Source: an uncultured Ideonella sp. (GTDB taxonomy: Bacteria > Pseudomonadota > Gammaproteobacteria > Burkholderiales > Burkholderiaceae). From it: DNA of 12,711 bases. This document shows, one piece after another, positions 1 to 6,559 of this stretch. The position numbers were made by a program, and so were the translations under genes. The DNA lies in NCBI GenBank assembly GCA_946479475.1, contig CAMLGG010000153.1:1-12711 (forward strand), in the 5' to 3' direction. Every line of letters starts with the position of its first letter. The first letter of the stretch is position 1. The notes beneath the pieces were generated by a model that worked only from the letters and a program-made list of their open reading frames with translations, had not been told where the DNA came from and made no database searches.

Positions 1-451
1 GGCTCCAGACGAAGACCATCGCGGTGCAGGGCGCCGCGGCCAGCAGGATCAGGCCCGCGACGTAGCTGTCGAGTTGCGTTGCCGGCAGGTAAGGCGCGAA
101 GACCTGGCGGATGAACAGCCAGCCCAGCAGCGCCATCGAGAAGGGCTTGACCGCCCAGTTGACGAACAGCGTGACGCCGATGCCGCGCCAGTGCTGGCGG
201 ACCTGGTGCAGCGCGCCGAAGTCGACCTTCAGCAGCATCGGGACGATCATCACCCAGATCAGCAGGCCGACCGGGAGGTTGACCTGCGCCACTTCCATGC
301 GGCCGATGGCCTGGAAGGGACCGGGCAGCAGCCGGCCGAGCGCGATGCCGGCGACGATGCACAGGAACACCCAGACGGTGAGGTAGCGCTCGAAGAGGCT
401 CATCGGCGCAGGCGCGGCCGCGCGGGCGGGCAAGGCGGTCGTCGTGTTCAT
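1..451 (-). CDS. acr3: Arsenite efflux transporter, ACR3 family (N-terminal 150 residues; cut by window edge)
   Basis: Inner-membrane carrier that exports arsenite, and in some members antimonite, driven by the proton motive force. The visible 150 residues start MNTTTALPAR. They contain hydrophobic helices at about 24-44, 56-75, 91-112 and 129-148, separated by short loops. The segment around residues 137-150 (LAAAPCTAMVFVWS) carries C142, which matches the conserved cysteine that ACR3 proteins need for transport. Family members are about 350 residues, so over half is missing beyond position 1. The start ATG lies one base after the arsC stop codon, so the two genes are almost certainly cotranscribed and probably translationally coupled in the order arsR-arsC-acr3. 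The unrelated ArsB family was considered; the APCTAMVF motif favours ACR3. Confidence is high despite truncation. Confidence 0.93.
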   Translation of the reverse strand, partial: MNTTTALPARAAAPAPMSLFERYLTVWVFLCIVAGIALGRLLPGPFQAIGRMEVAQVNLPVGLLIWVMIVPMLLKVDFGALHQVRQHWRGIGVTLFVNWAVKPFSMALLGWLFIRQVFAPYLPATQLDSYVAGLILLAAAPCTAMVFVWS

Positions 452-452
452 T

Positions 453-959
453 TCAGCTCCGCCCGATCTCGGCCAGCGCCTGCTGCAGCGCGGCGCGGTC
501 CATCGTCTCCAACGGCAGCGCGAGCAGCTGCAGCATGCGGTAGCCGATGGCCTGGCGCGTCAGCTCGAAGGCGCGGCGCTTGCCTTCGTCGCCTCCCTCG
601 GCGTTCGAGGGGTCGGGGTAGCCCCAGTGCACCTTCACCGGCTGCGCGCCCGTGCCGCCGAAGAACACCGGGCAGGGCTCGGCGGCGGCGCTGTCGCAGA
701 CAGTGATCACGATGGACAGCGGCGGCGCCCCGTCGGCGCTGAACTCGTCCCAGCTCTTGCTGCGGCAGTTGCTGGTGTCCACGCCGGCGCTGTTCAGCGC
801 CTCGACCGCGAAGGGGTTGAGGCGGCCGCTCGGGGTGCTGCCGGCGCTGTGGGCCCGCACGTCCCGGCCCAGCCTCGCGGCCAGGTGGTTGAGCATGCCT
901 TCGGCAAGCACGCTGCGGGCGGAGTTGTGGGTGCACAGGATGAGGACGTGGGCGGTCAT
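453..959 (-). CDS. arsC: Arsenate reductase, low-molecular-weight phosphatase type
   Basis: Cytosolic enzyme reducing arsenate to arsenite so that the neighbouring ACR3 pump can export it. The 168-residue protein opens with a beta strand and the P-loop C9-THNSA-R15-S16, the C-x5-R catalytic signature of the protein-tyrosine-phosphatase-like ArsC family. Two further cysteines, C88 and C96 in VCDSAAAEPCPV, sit where thioredoxin-coupled enzymes carry their resolving pair (C82 and C89 in the Staphylococcus aureus enzyme). The family motif HWGYPDP follows at 111-117. Length is slightly above the usual 130-150 because of a longer C-terminal helix. I cannot tell thioredoxin from glutaredoxin coupling by eye. 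The gene follows arsR by 34 bases and abuts acr3 by one base. No strong Shine-Dalgarno sequence precedes the ATG. Confidence 0.95.
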   Translation of the reverse strand: MTAHVLILCTHNSARSVLAEGMLNHLAARLGRDVRAHSAGSTPSGRLNPFAVEALNSAGVDTSNCRSKSWDEFSADGAPPLSIVITVCDSAAAEPCPVFFGGTGAQPVKVHWGYPDPSNAEGGDEGKRRAFELTRQAIGYRMLQLLALPLETMDRAALQQALAEIGRS

Positions 960-993
960 CGGGATCGTCTTTGCGGGATCGTGGGGTGCTGCA

Positions 994-1314
994 CTAGCAG
1001 CTGCAAGAGGGCGCCTGGAGCTCGCAGGCCTGGCCGTCGCAGCAGTTCGCGGTCAGGAAGGCGAGCAGCTCGTTCATGCGGTCGAACGAGGCGCGGTAGA
1101 CGAGGTTGCGGCCATCGCGCGTCTGGCTGACCAGCCCGGCGATGAGCAGCTCCTTGAGATGGAACGACATCGAGGCCGGCGAGATGCCGAGCCGTTCGCT
1201 CAGCACGCCGGGCGTCATCCCCTCCCGGCCCGCCACCACCAGCGCGCGGAACGCCTTCAGCCGGTGCACCTGCGAGAGGGCGCCGAGGGAGCGGGCCACC
1301 AGGTCGTCGTCCAT
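994..1314 (-). CDS. arsR: ArsR-family arsenite-responsive repressor (leftward operon)
   Basis: Small winged-helix repressor that leaves its operator when it binds As(III), derepressing arsR-arsC-acr3. I chose the ATG at 1314 (MDDDLVARSL, 106 residues), preceded by an AGG about 7 bases upstream. A longer reading begins at 1413, but its first 33 codons run through the divergent promoter and operator and look non-coding. The helix-turn-helix lies at about 36-58 (LSERLGISPASMSFHLKELL), followed by the wing. The metal-binding cysteines are not in the DNA-binding helix as in E. coli ArsR. They are at the C-terminus: C91, C92, C97, C104 and C106. The CC-plus-distal-Cys layout matches the Acidithiobacillus ferrooxidans type (C95, C96, C102). 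The protein is by eye about 60% identical to the divergent ArsR at 1428-1757. Confidence 0.93.
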   Translation of the reverse strand: MDDDLVARSLGALSQVHRLKAFRALVVAGREGMTPGVLSERLGISPASMSFHLKELLIAGLVSQTRDGRNLVYRASFDRMNELLAFLTANCCDGQACELQAPSCSC

Positions 1315-1326
1315 GCCGTGCCTATC

Positions 1327-1343
1327 TTCAAAGATTTCTCGAA
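1327..1343 (-). promoter_or_regulatory. Probable degenerate ArsR operator for the leftward ars operon
   Basis: On the minus strand this reads TTCGAGAAATCTTTGAA, a 17-base imperfect inverted repeat in an AT-rich island within very GC-rich DNA. Its first 13 bases resemble the better operator at 1408-1425 (TTCAAG-N4-CTTGAA), with one extra base in the right half. It ends 12 bases upstream of the leftward arsR ATG, where a bound repressor would block initiation. I could not identify a convincing -35/-10 pair for this direction. Calling it an operator is inference from similarity and position. Confidence 0.45.
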
Positions 1344-1391
1344 TTGTTTGATTGGACCATGACAGCGGCGTGACGCGAAGCTCTCCGCCCC

Positions 1392-1420
1392 TTGCGTTCG
1401 ACCATTGATTCAAGTATTCT
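1392..1420 (+). promoter_or_regulatory. Sigma-70-like promoter of rightward arsR, predicting a leaderless mRNA
   Basis: A TTGCGT hexamer (1392-1397) and a TATTCT hexamer (1415-1420) are separated by exactly 17 bases. The -10 matches consensus at 4 of 6 positions and the -35 at 3 of 6. Transcription would begin about 7 bases after the -10, at 1427-1428, which is the A of the arsR start codon. No Shine-Dalgarno sequence is present before that ATG, consistent with leaderless translation. The arsR operator overlaps the -10. Confidence 0.5.
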
Positions 1421-1425
1421 TGAAT
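1408..1425. promoter_or_regulatory. ArsR operator: ATTCAAG-N4-CTTGAAT inverted repeat
   Basis: The sequence ATTCAAGTATTCTTGAAT has two perfect 7-base complementary arms around a 4-base centre. It overlaps the predicted -10 of the rightward arsR and ends two bases before its ATG, the classic position for an autorepressing ArsR/SmtB protein. A degenerate relative lies at 1327-1343 facing the other arsR, so either repressor might bind both sites. Confidence 0.7.
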
Positions 1426-1427
1426 TC

Positions 1428-1757
1428 ATGGATAAGAATCTTGCCGTGCAGGCGCTCGCCGCGCTCGCCCACCCGGTCCGGCTGGAGGCGTTCCGCGCGC
1501 TGGTCGTCGCGGGCCACGAGGGCCTGGCGCAGAAGTCCCTGGCCGAAGCCGTCGGGGTGGCGCCCACCAACCTCGCCTTCCACCTCAAGGAGCTCTCGGC
1601 CGCGGGCCTGGTGAGCCAGTCCCAGGCCGGCCGCTTCGTCATGTACCGCGCGGCCTACGAGCGCATGGACGAGCTGCTCGCCTACCTCACCGAAAGCTGC
1701 TGCGCAGGCCCAACCCAGGTGCCTTCGGCGCAGGGCTCCGACGCCTGCCGGTGCTGA
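1428..1757 (+). CDS. arsR: Second ArsR-family arsenite-responsive repressor (rightward operon)
   Basis: Winged-helix metalloid-responsive repressor, probably controlling itself and the downstream flavoprotein-MFS pair. The start is ATG 1428 (MDKNLAVQAL, 109 residues); an upstream in-frame TTG at 1392 would place coding sequence inside the promoter and operator. The helix-turn-helix spans about 36-58 (LAEAVGVAPTNLAFHLKEL) and the wing follows. C-terminal cysteines C91, C92, C107 and C109 give the CC...CxC layout also seen in the divergent copy, fitting As(III) binding as in the Acidithiobacillus ferrooxidans ArsR type. The two proteins share long identical stretches such as AFRALVVAG and FHLKEL, so they probably arose by duplication. 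There is no ribosome-binding site; the mRNA is predicted to be leaderless. The next gene starts 44 bases downstream. Confidence 0.92.
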   Translation: MDKNLAVQALAALAHPVRLEAFRALVVAGHEGLAQKSLAEAVGVAPTNLAFHLKELSAAGLVSQSQAGRFVMYRAAYERMDELLAYLTESCCAGPTQVPSAQGSDACRC

Positions 1758-1801
1758 CCCGGCCCCTTCGCGCGCTTCCCACATTTCCCAAGAGGAGCAC
1801 C

Positions 1802-3325
1802 ATGCCCACGATCTGCTGCCCCGACTCGATGGATCAGCCCCTGAGCCAGCCCAGGCCGACCGGCCTGGACGGCCTGCCCGTGGCCGTGCTGGGCGCCGGC
1901 CCCGTCGGCCTGGCCGCCGCCGCCCGGCTCGTCGAACGCGGCATTCCCTTCTTCATCCTCGAAGCCGCCTCGACGGTCGGCGCCAACCTGGTCGACTACG
2001 GCCATGTGCGCCTGTTCTCGCCATGGCGCTACGACATCGACCCGGCCATCGCCCGGCTGCTGGAGCCCACCGGCTGGCGCGCGCCCGATCCGGCGGCGTT
2101 GCCCCTGGCGGGCGAGGTGGTCGAGCAGGTGCTGAGCCCCTTCGCCCGTCTGCCGCAGGTCGCGTCGGCGCTGCAGCTGCAGACACGGGTGGTCTCGGTG
2201 AGCCGCGAGGGCTTCGACAAGGTCAAGAGCGCGGGCCGCGAGAAGGCGCCCTTCGTGATCCGGGCGCTTCGCCACGGCGAGGCCATCGAGCTGAAGGCGC
2301 GTGCCGTCATCGATTCGACCGGCACCTGGAACCACCCGAACCCGACAGGCGCGAGCGGTCTGCCGGCCATCGGCGAAAGCGAGGCGGCCGAGCGCATCTT
2401 CTACGGCATCCCCGATGTCCTCGGCCGCTCGCGCAGCCGCTATGCCGGCAAGCGCACGCTGGTGGTCGGCGCCGGCCACTCGGCGGCCAATGCGCTGCTC
2501 GCGCTCGCTGAACTGGCAGGCCGGGCGCCCGGGACGCAGCTGGTCTGGTCGGTGCGCTCGCCCTCGCTGGCGCGCGTCTTCGGCGGCGGTGCGGCGGATG
2601 CGCTGCCGGCGCGAGGGGCGCTCGGCTCGTCGCTGCGGGCCCTGCGCGACAACGGCGGCCTGGAGTTCCACGCCGGCCTGCGCATCGGCCGCATCGAGGA
2701 GCACGAGGGCAAGCTGCGCGTGCAGGGCGTGGACGCCGAGGGGCATCCGCAGTCCATCGAAGGCGTCGACGAGATCATCTGCGCCACCGGCCAGCGCCCG
2801 GACCTCTCGCTGACGAGCGAACTGCGCGTCAAGCTCGACCCCTGGCTCGAGTCCAGCGAGGCGCTCGGGCCCCTGATCGACCCCAACCTGCACAGTTGCG
2901 GCACCGTGCGCCCGCACGGCCACCGCGAACTCGGCCATCCCGAGCGCGGTCTCTACACGGTGGGCGTCAAGAGCTATGGCCGGGCGCCGACCTTCCTGAT
3001 GGCGACCGGCTTCGAGCAGGTCCGCTCGGTCGTCGCCGCGATCGCGGGCGACATCGAAGCCGCCGACCGGGTGGAGCTCGACCTGCCCGAGACCGGCGTG
3101 TGCAGCGCGAGCGGCAGCGCGACCGAGGGCATCGGCGACCGCTCCTGCTGCGCCCCCGCAGAGTCCCAGGCGTCGTCGTGCTGCGGCGGGCCGGCGAAGG
3201 CCGACGCCTCGGCCTGCTGCGCGCTGGACGAGCAGAAGAAGGCCGAAGGCGAAACGGGCTGCGGCTGCGGCACGAAGAGCCGGCCCGCGGCCGAGCCGGC
3301 GCGCGCCCCGTCCGCCTGCTGCTGA
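1802..3325 (+). CDS. FAD/NAD(P)-dependent oxidoreductase with a cysteine-pair-rich C-terminal tail (ars-associated)
   Basis: Soluble two-dinucleotide-binding-domain flavoprotein of 507 residues. The FAD Rossmann motif GAGPVG is at 31-36, a second nucleotide-binding motif GAGHSA is at 223-228, and the ATG motif typical of the family is at 328-330. The start ATG has a good ribosome-binding site (AGAGGAG, 1791-1797). After the folded part ends near residue 430 comes a low-complexity tail holding eleven cysteines, mostly as CC pairs: C434, C449-450, C460-461, C472-473, C487, C489 and C506-507. Another CC lies at residues 5-6. Flavin monooxygenases named ArsO and ArsV occur in other ars operons, so oxidation of a trivalent arsenical is a plausible role, but I cannot assign this protein to either family from sequence alone. 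It overlaps the MFS gene by one base and sits behind arsR, so an arsenic-induced operon is likely. Confidence 0.85.
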   Translation: MPTICCPDSMDQPLSQPRPTGLDGLPVAVLGAGPVGLAAAARLVERGIPFFILEAASTVGANLVDYGHVRLFSPWRYDIDPAIARLLEPTGWRAPDPAALPLAGEVVEQVLSPFARLPQVASALQLQTRVVSVSREGFDKVKSAGREKAPFVIRALRHGEAIELKARAVIDSTGTWNHPNPTGASGLPAIGESEAAERIFYGIPDVLGRSRSRYAGKRTLVVGAGHSAANALLALAELAGRAPGTQLVWSVRSPSLARVFGGGAADALPARGALGSSLRALRDNGGLEFHAGLRIGRIEEHEGKLRVQGVDAEGHPQSIEGVDEIICATGQRPDLSLTSELRVKLDPWLESSEALGPLIDPNLHSCGTVRPHGHRELGHPERGLYTVGVKSYGRAPTFLMATGFEQVRSVVAAIAGDIEAADRVELDLPETGVCSASGSATEGIGDRSCCAPAESQASSCCGGPAKADASACCALDEQKKAEGETGCGCGTKSRPAAEPARAPSACC

Positions 3326-4527
3326 TGGCGGGCCCGCGCGCCGGCACGGTCGCCAGCCTGGGCGCGGCCCAGACCCTGGCCTGGGCTTCGACCTACTACC
3401 TGCCCGCGATCCTCGCCGCGCCGATCGCGCGCGACCTGGGCACGACCGTGCCCACCGTGTTCGCGGCCTTCAGCGCCGCGCTGGTCGTCTCGGCGCTGGT
3501 CGGGCCGCGCTCGGGCGCCGCGATAGACCGGCTCGGCGGCCGCCCGGTGTTGATGGCGACGAGCATCCTTTTCGCGCTCGGGCTGGCCGGCCTCGGCCTT
3601 TCGCGAGGCCTCGCGGGGCTGTTCGCCGCGTGGATCGTGCTCGGCATCGGCATGGGCAGCGGGCTCTACGAGTCGGCCTTCTCCTCCCTCGTGCGGCTGT
3701 ACGGCAAGGATGCGCGCACGGGCATCACCGGCATCACGCTCATCGCCGGCTTCGCAAGCACCGTGGGCTGGCCCTTGTCGGCCTGGCTGGAGAGCCACCA
3801 CGGCTGGCGTGACGCGTGCTTCGCGTGGGCGGCGCTGCACCTGCTGGTCGGATTGCCGCTCAATGCGCTGCTGCCCAAGGCGCGGCCGCTGCAGCAGGCG
3901 TCTGCGGCAATGACCGATGCTGGCGCTGCCTCGGGGCGCGCGGGCGAAGCGCCTTCCTGGCGCGCGATGCTGATCCTGTCGTTCGTGTTCGCGGCGACCT
4001 GGTTCACCTCGACCGCCATGGCCGCACACCTGCCGCGCCTGATGCAGGCGGCCGGCGCGACGGTCGGGACGGCGCTGCTCGTCGGCACCCTGATCGGGCC
4101 TGCGCAGGTGGCGGCGCGCCTGCTGGAGTTCGGCTGGCTGCGCAAGGTCCACCCGCTGCTTTCGGCGCGCCTGGCGTCGGCGATGCATCCGATCGGGGCC
4201 GGCCTGCTGCTGTTCGGCGGCCCGCTGTTCGCGCCCTTGTTCGGCGTGCTTCACGGTGCCGGCAACGGCATCCTGACGATCGCCAAGGGGACGCTGCCGC
4301 TGGTGCTGTTCGGCAGCAGCGGCTATGGCGCGCGGCAGGGCTGGCTGATGGTCCCGGCGCGCGTGGCGCAGGCGCTCGCCCCCTACCTCTTCGGCGTTGC
4401 GGTGGATCGCCTGCAGGGCGGCGCCCTGTGGGTCACGGCCGGAATCGGCTTGGCGGCCTTCGCGGCCCTGCTCGCCCTGCGCACCTCGGCGCCTGCGGAA
4501 CAGCCCGCTCGCTCAAGCCCGGCGTGA
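3325..4527 (+). CDS. Major facilitator superfamily transporter, ars-associated
   Basis: Inner-membrane carrier of 400 residues with about 12 hydrophobic segments, the normal MFS size. The loop after the second helix (RSGAAIDRLGGRPVL, about 61-75) fits the MFS signature G-x3-D-R-x-G-G-R. A polar interdomain loop lies at about 190-212, between the two six-helix halves. The ATG overlaps the flavoprotein stop (TGATG), which implies translational coupling and a shared substrate or product. The substrate is unknown. The ArsJ MFS exporters of 1-arseno-3-phosphoglycerate are paired with a GAPDH gene, and none is present here. Exporting the product of the neighbouring oxidoreductase is inference. The end overlaps the end of the convergent YeeE gene by 15 bases. 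Confidence 0.88.
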   Translation: MAGPRAGTVASLGAAQTLAWASTYYLPAILAAPIARDLGTTVPTVFAAFSAALVVSALVGPRSGAAIDRLGGRPVLMATSILFALGLAGLGLSRGLAGLFAAWIVLGIGMGSGLYESAFSSLVRLYGKDARTGITGITLIAGFASTVGWPLSAWLESHHGWRDACFAWAALHLLVGLPLNALLPKARPLQQASAAMTDAGAASGRAGEAPSWRAMLILSFVFAATWFTSTAMAAHLPRLMQAAGATVGTALLVGTLIGPAQVAARLLEFGWLRKVHPLLSARLASAMHPIGAGLLLFGGPLFAPLFGVLHGAGNGILTIAKGTLPLVLFGSSGYGARQGWLMVPARVAQALAPYLFGVAVDRLQGGALWVTAGIGLAAFAALLALRTSAPAEQPARSSPA

Positions 4528-5616
4528 CTCCCGCCAGCCGATGTAGCGAAGCGTCGCCACCGAACTCGCCACGATCGCCGCCATCGCGATCACCGAGCCC
4601 AGCGCCAGCGTCGACAGGCCGGACAGTCCCTGGCCTATCGTGCAGCCGAGCGCGGTGACGCCACCGAAGCCCATCAGCACGGCCCCGACGAGCTGGTTGC
4701 GCAGGTCGCCGAGCGAGGCGAAGCCCTCCCAGCGGAAGCGCGAGGTCGCCAGCGCGTGGGCCATCGCGCCGACCACGACGCCGAGCGCGGTGGCTATGCC
4801 GTAGCTCAGGTGCAGCGAGCGGTCGGTCCACAGCATCAGCAGCTCCAGCGTGTAGGCCATGGGCCCCACGAAGCTCATCGATTCGAGTGTGTGGCTGTTG
4901 GTGACGAAGTAGACCGTCTCCAGCGTCTCGGGGTTCTCGCCGTGCCCCAGGTGGCCGGTGAGGTACCAGCCGGCGATGACGAGCGTGCCCAACGCGGCGC
5001 CGCCCAGCACCTGCGCGGTGTTGGCGCGGAACCGCCTGTCCTTGAAGACGAACCAGGCCAGCACCAGGCCCGCGAGCGCGACCGTCGCGGCCAGCGCCTG
5101 CCCGGCGGGCAGGCCGGTGGCGCGGGCCACCAGCGCGTCCAGGCCCTGGTCCTTCAGGCCCAGCCGCGCCAGGTCGATGGTGACGGGGTCCAGCCAGCTC
5201 GCGCGCCACTGGCCGAACACGCCCTTGAGCGTCATGTACGAAGACAGGCCGAGAAAGACGAGCACCACCAGCGAGCGCAGGCTGCCGCCGCCCAGGCGCA
5301 CCAGGTTCTTGTTGGCGCAGCCGCCGGCCAGGCTCATGCCGATGCCGAACGCCGCGCCGCCCACCAGCAGCGAAAGCCAGTTCAGGCCGGGCCGGCGGTA
5401 GACCGTCTGGCCCAGGTCGACCAGGCCGGCGAGCTGCAGCGCGTTGGCGCCGACCAGGGCCACGGCGATGGCCAGCAGCCACATGCGCAGCCGCCCCCAG
5501 TGGCCCATGTTGACCACGTCGGACAGCGCGCCCATGGTGCAGAAGTTCGTCCGGTGGGCGATCGCCCCGAACGCCAGGGCGAGCAGGAAGCCGCCCCACA
5601 GCACGAGCCCGGCCAT
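4513..5616 (-). CDS. yeeE: YeeE/YedE-family sulfur transporter (TsuA-like, thiosulfate-type)
   Basis: Polytopic inner-membrane protein of 367 residues. Three conserved cysteines lie in family motifs: C26 in HRTNFCTMG, C100 in LAGGCANKN and C325 in ALGCTIGQG. In the characterised thiosulfate importer TsuA/YeeE of Spirochaeta thermophila, three cysteines in corresponding places line the uptake path, so import of thiosulfate or a related sulfur species is the likely role. The order TusA - DsrE2 - YeeE, with gaps of 1 and 7 bases, mirrors the yeeE-yeeD (TusA-like) pairing in E. coli, where imported sulfur is passed to the TusA-type partner. The start has no upstream competitor because the DsrE2 stop lies just before it. 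The substrate could also be another sulfane-sulfur compound. Confidence 0.88.
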   Translation of the reverse strand: MAGLVLWGGFLLALAFGAIAHRTNFCTMGALSDVVNMGHWGRLRMWLLAIAVALVGANALQLAGLVDLGQTVYRRPGLNWLSLLVGGAAFGIGMSLAGGCANKNLVRLGGGSLRSLVVLVFLGLSSYMTLKGVFGQWRASWLDPVTIDLARLGLKDQGLDALVARATGLPAGQALAATVALAGLVLAWFVFKDRRFRANTAQVLGGAALGTLVIAGWYLTGHLGHGENPETLETVYFVTNSHTLESMSFVGPMAYTLELLMLWTDRSLHLSYGIATALGVVVGAMAHALATSRFRWEGFASLGDLRNQLVGAVLMGFGGVTALGCTIGQGLSGLSTLALGSVIAMAAIVASSVATLRYIGWRESRRA

Positions 5617-5623
5617 TGCCCGT

Positions 5624-6160
5624 TCAGATGAAGAGGCAGACGTCCGTCTCGCCGGCGAACTTCATGAAGGTCGCCGCGCCGCCGAAAGTGATGCCTTCGA
5701 TGAAGTCCGACTTCTCGAACTCGAACAAATCCACCGTCATCTGGCAGGCGATGAACTTCACGTCGGATTCCTGGCACAGCTCGCGCAGCTGGGTCAGCGA
5801 GGCCACGCCCTTCTTCTTGATCTTGTCCTTCATCATCATCGTGGCCATGGATTCCATGCCCGGCAGCATCTGCACGAACACCGGCATGGGCACCGGCATC
5901 GGCATGGCGGGGTTGGCCAGCGGGCTGATCTTGACGTGGTCCAGCTCCTTGCGCAGCAACTGCAGGCCGTAGAAGGTGAAGAAGATCTGCACGTCCCAGC
6001 CCAGCGCGGCGGCGGTGGAGGCGAGGATGAGCGGGGGGTAGGCCATGTCCAGCGTGCCCTTGGTGGCGATGATCGCCATCTTCTTGGGGCCGGGCCGGGC
6101 GGGGGCGGGCGCCGGCTGCGTGGCCGTGGCGGTCACGCCGAGGTCGTCGGGGGTCTTCAT
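5624..6160 (-). CDS. dsrE2: DsrE/DsrF-like family protein, DsrE2 type
   Basis: Protein of 178 residues with a DsrE-like alpha/beta fold starting near residue 27 (KKMAIIATKGTLDMAYPPLILA). A proline- and alanine-rich leader precedes it. A Met/Pro-rich stretch at 84-110 (NPAMPMPVPMPVF, then LPGMESMATMMM) and the ACQMTVDLF motif with C139 are typical of DsrE2 proteins as I know them. C129 and C175 are also present. DsrE proteins accept and pass on sulfane sulfur with TusA and rhodanese partners during sulfur oxidation. Here the gene is squeezed between tusA (one base upstream) and yeeE (7 bases downstream), strong evidence for a shared relay. C139 is the best candidate for the persulfide-carrying residue. 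An alternative in-frame start is M28, which would remove the leader; the coupled ATG at 6160 is preferred. Confidence 0.88.
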   Translation of the reverse strand: MKTPDDLGVTATATQPAPAPARPGPKKMAIIATKGTLDMAYPPLILASTAAALGWDVQIFFTFYGLQLLRKELDHVKISPLANPAMPMPVPMPVFVQMLPGMESMATMMMKDKIKKKGVASLTQLRELCQESDVKFIACQMTVDLFEFEKSDFIEGITFGGAATFMKFAGETDVCLFI

Positions 6161-6161
6161 C

Positions 6162-6389
6162 TCAGCCCTTCTTCAGCAGGAAGACGTACTTGCCGCCCTC
6201 GGTGGTCGACGACAGCAGCGCATTGCCGGTCTGCTCGGCGAAGGCCTGCATGTCGCACACCGAGCCGGGGTCGGTGGCGACCACCCGCAGCACCTGGCCG
6301 GCGGCCATGTCGGCGAGCGATTTCTTGGTCTTCACGATGGGCATCGGGCAGGCGAGGCCCGTGGCGTCGAATTCCTTGTCGTAGTGCAT
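6162..6389 (-). CDS. tusA: TusA-family sulfur carrier protein
   Basis: Small cytosolic sulfur carrier of 75 residues, the usual family size. The signature is G11-L-A-C14-P-M-P-x-x-K20, in which C14 carries the persulfide. A second cysteine, C45, is present. The ATG at 6389 is preceded by GGAGA 7 bases upstream. The stop is one base before the DsrE2 start. In this setting it would pass sulfur between the rhodanese or SQR products, DsrE2 and whatever YeeE brings in. It could equally be the TsuB/YeeD-like partner of the YeeE transporter. The gap to the upstream flavoprotein gene is 170 bases, so it may have its own promoter (see 6426-6454). Confidence 0.95.
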   Translation of the reverse strand: MHYDKEFDATGLACPMPIVKTKKSLADMAAGQVLRVVATDPGSVCDMQAFAEQTGNALLSSTTEGGKYVFLLKKG

Positions 6390-6425
6390 GCGCGTCTCCA
6401 GGCGGCCGGGCGCGGCCGATGGCCC

Positions 6426-6454
6426 ATTACGAACGAGGCGCCGCCGGGCGTCTA
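6426..6454 (-). promoter_or_regulatory. Candidate promoter for tusA-dsrE2-yeeE
   Basis: In the 170-base gap between the SQR-like gene and tusA, the minus strand has TAGACG (6449-6454) and CGTAAT (6426-6431) 17 bases apart. Each matches the sigma-70 consensus at 4 of 6 positions. A start near 6419 would leave a leader of about 30 bases containing the tusA ribosome-binding site. Such matches arise by chance, so read-through from the upstream gene remains possible. Nothing else was recognised in this gap. Confidence 0.3.
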
Positions 6455-6559
6455 TTACCGCAACGGGTGACGGCCAATAGCCCTGATGGGTAGGTGGGGA
6501 CTGCGCGGTGGCGCTCAGGGGTGGCGATGGCGGCAGGTCCAGGCCCGCCGTGCCGCAGC

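Noticed and set aside
961..982. Two 8-base direct repeats GGGATCGT between arsR and arsC
   Set aside because: Short, GC-rich and inside a 34-base gap. There is no sign of function, and chance is likely in this composition.
1315..1413. 33-codon N-terminal extension of the leftward ArsR starting at 1413
   Set aside because: It runs through the divergent promoter and operator, overlaps AT-rich non-coding-looking sequence and adds residues not expected in this family. The ATG at 1314 gives the normal ArsR length.
5814..5910. Met/Pro-rich stretch in the DsrE2 protein as a metal-binding insertion
   Set aside because: Similar MPMPVPMP...MMM stretches are a usual feature of DsrE2-type proteins as I know them, so this is probably family-typical rather than a novel insertion.
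6455..6476. Sigma-54 promoter upstream of tusA (minus-strand TGGCCGT...GTTGCG)
   Set aside because: The GG and GC are 12 bases apart rather than 10, so it should not be recognised.
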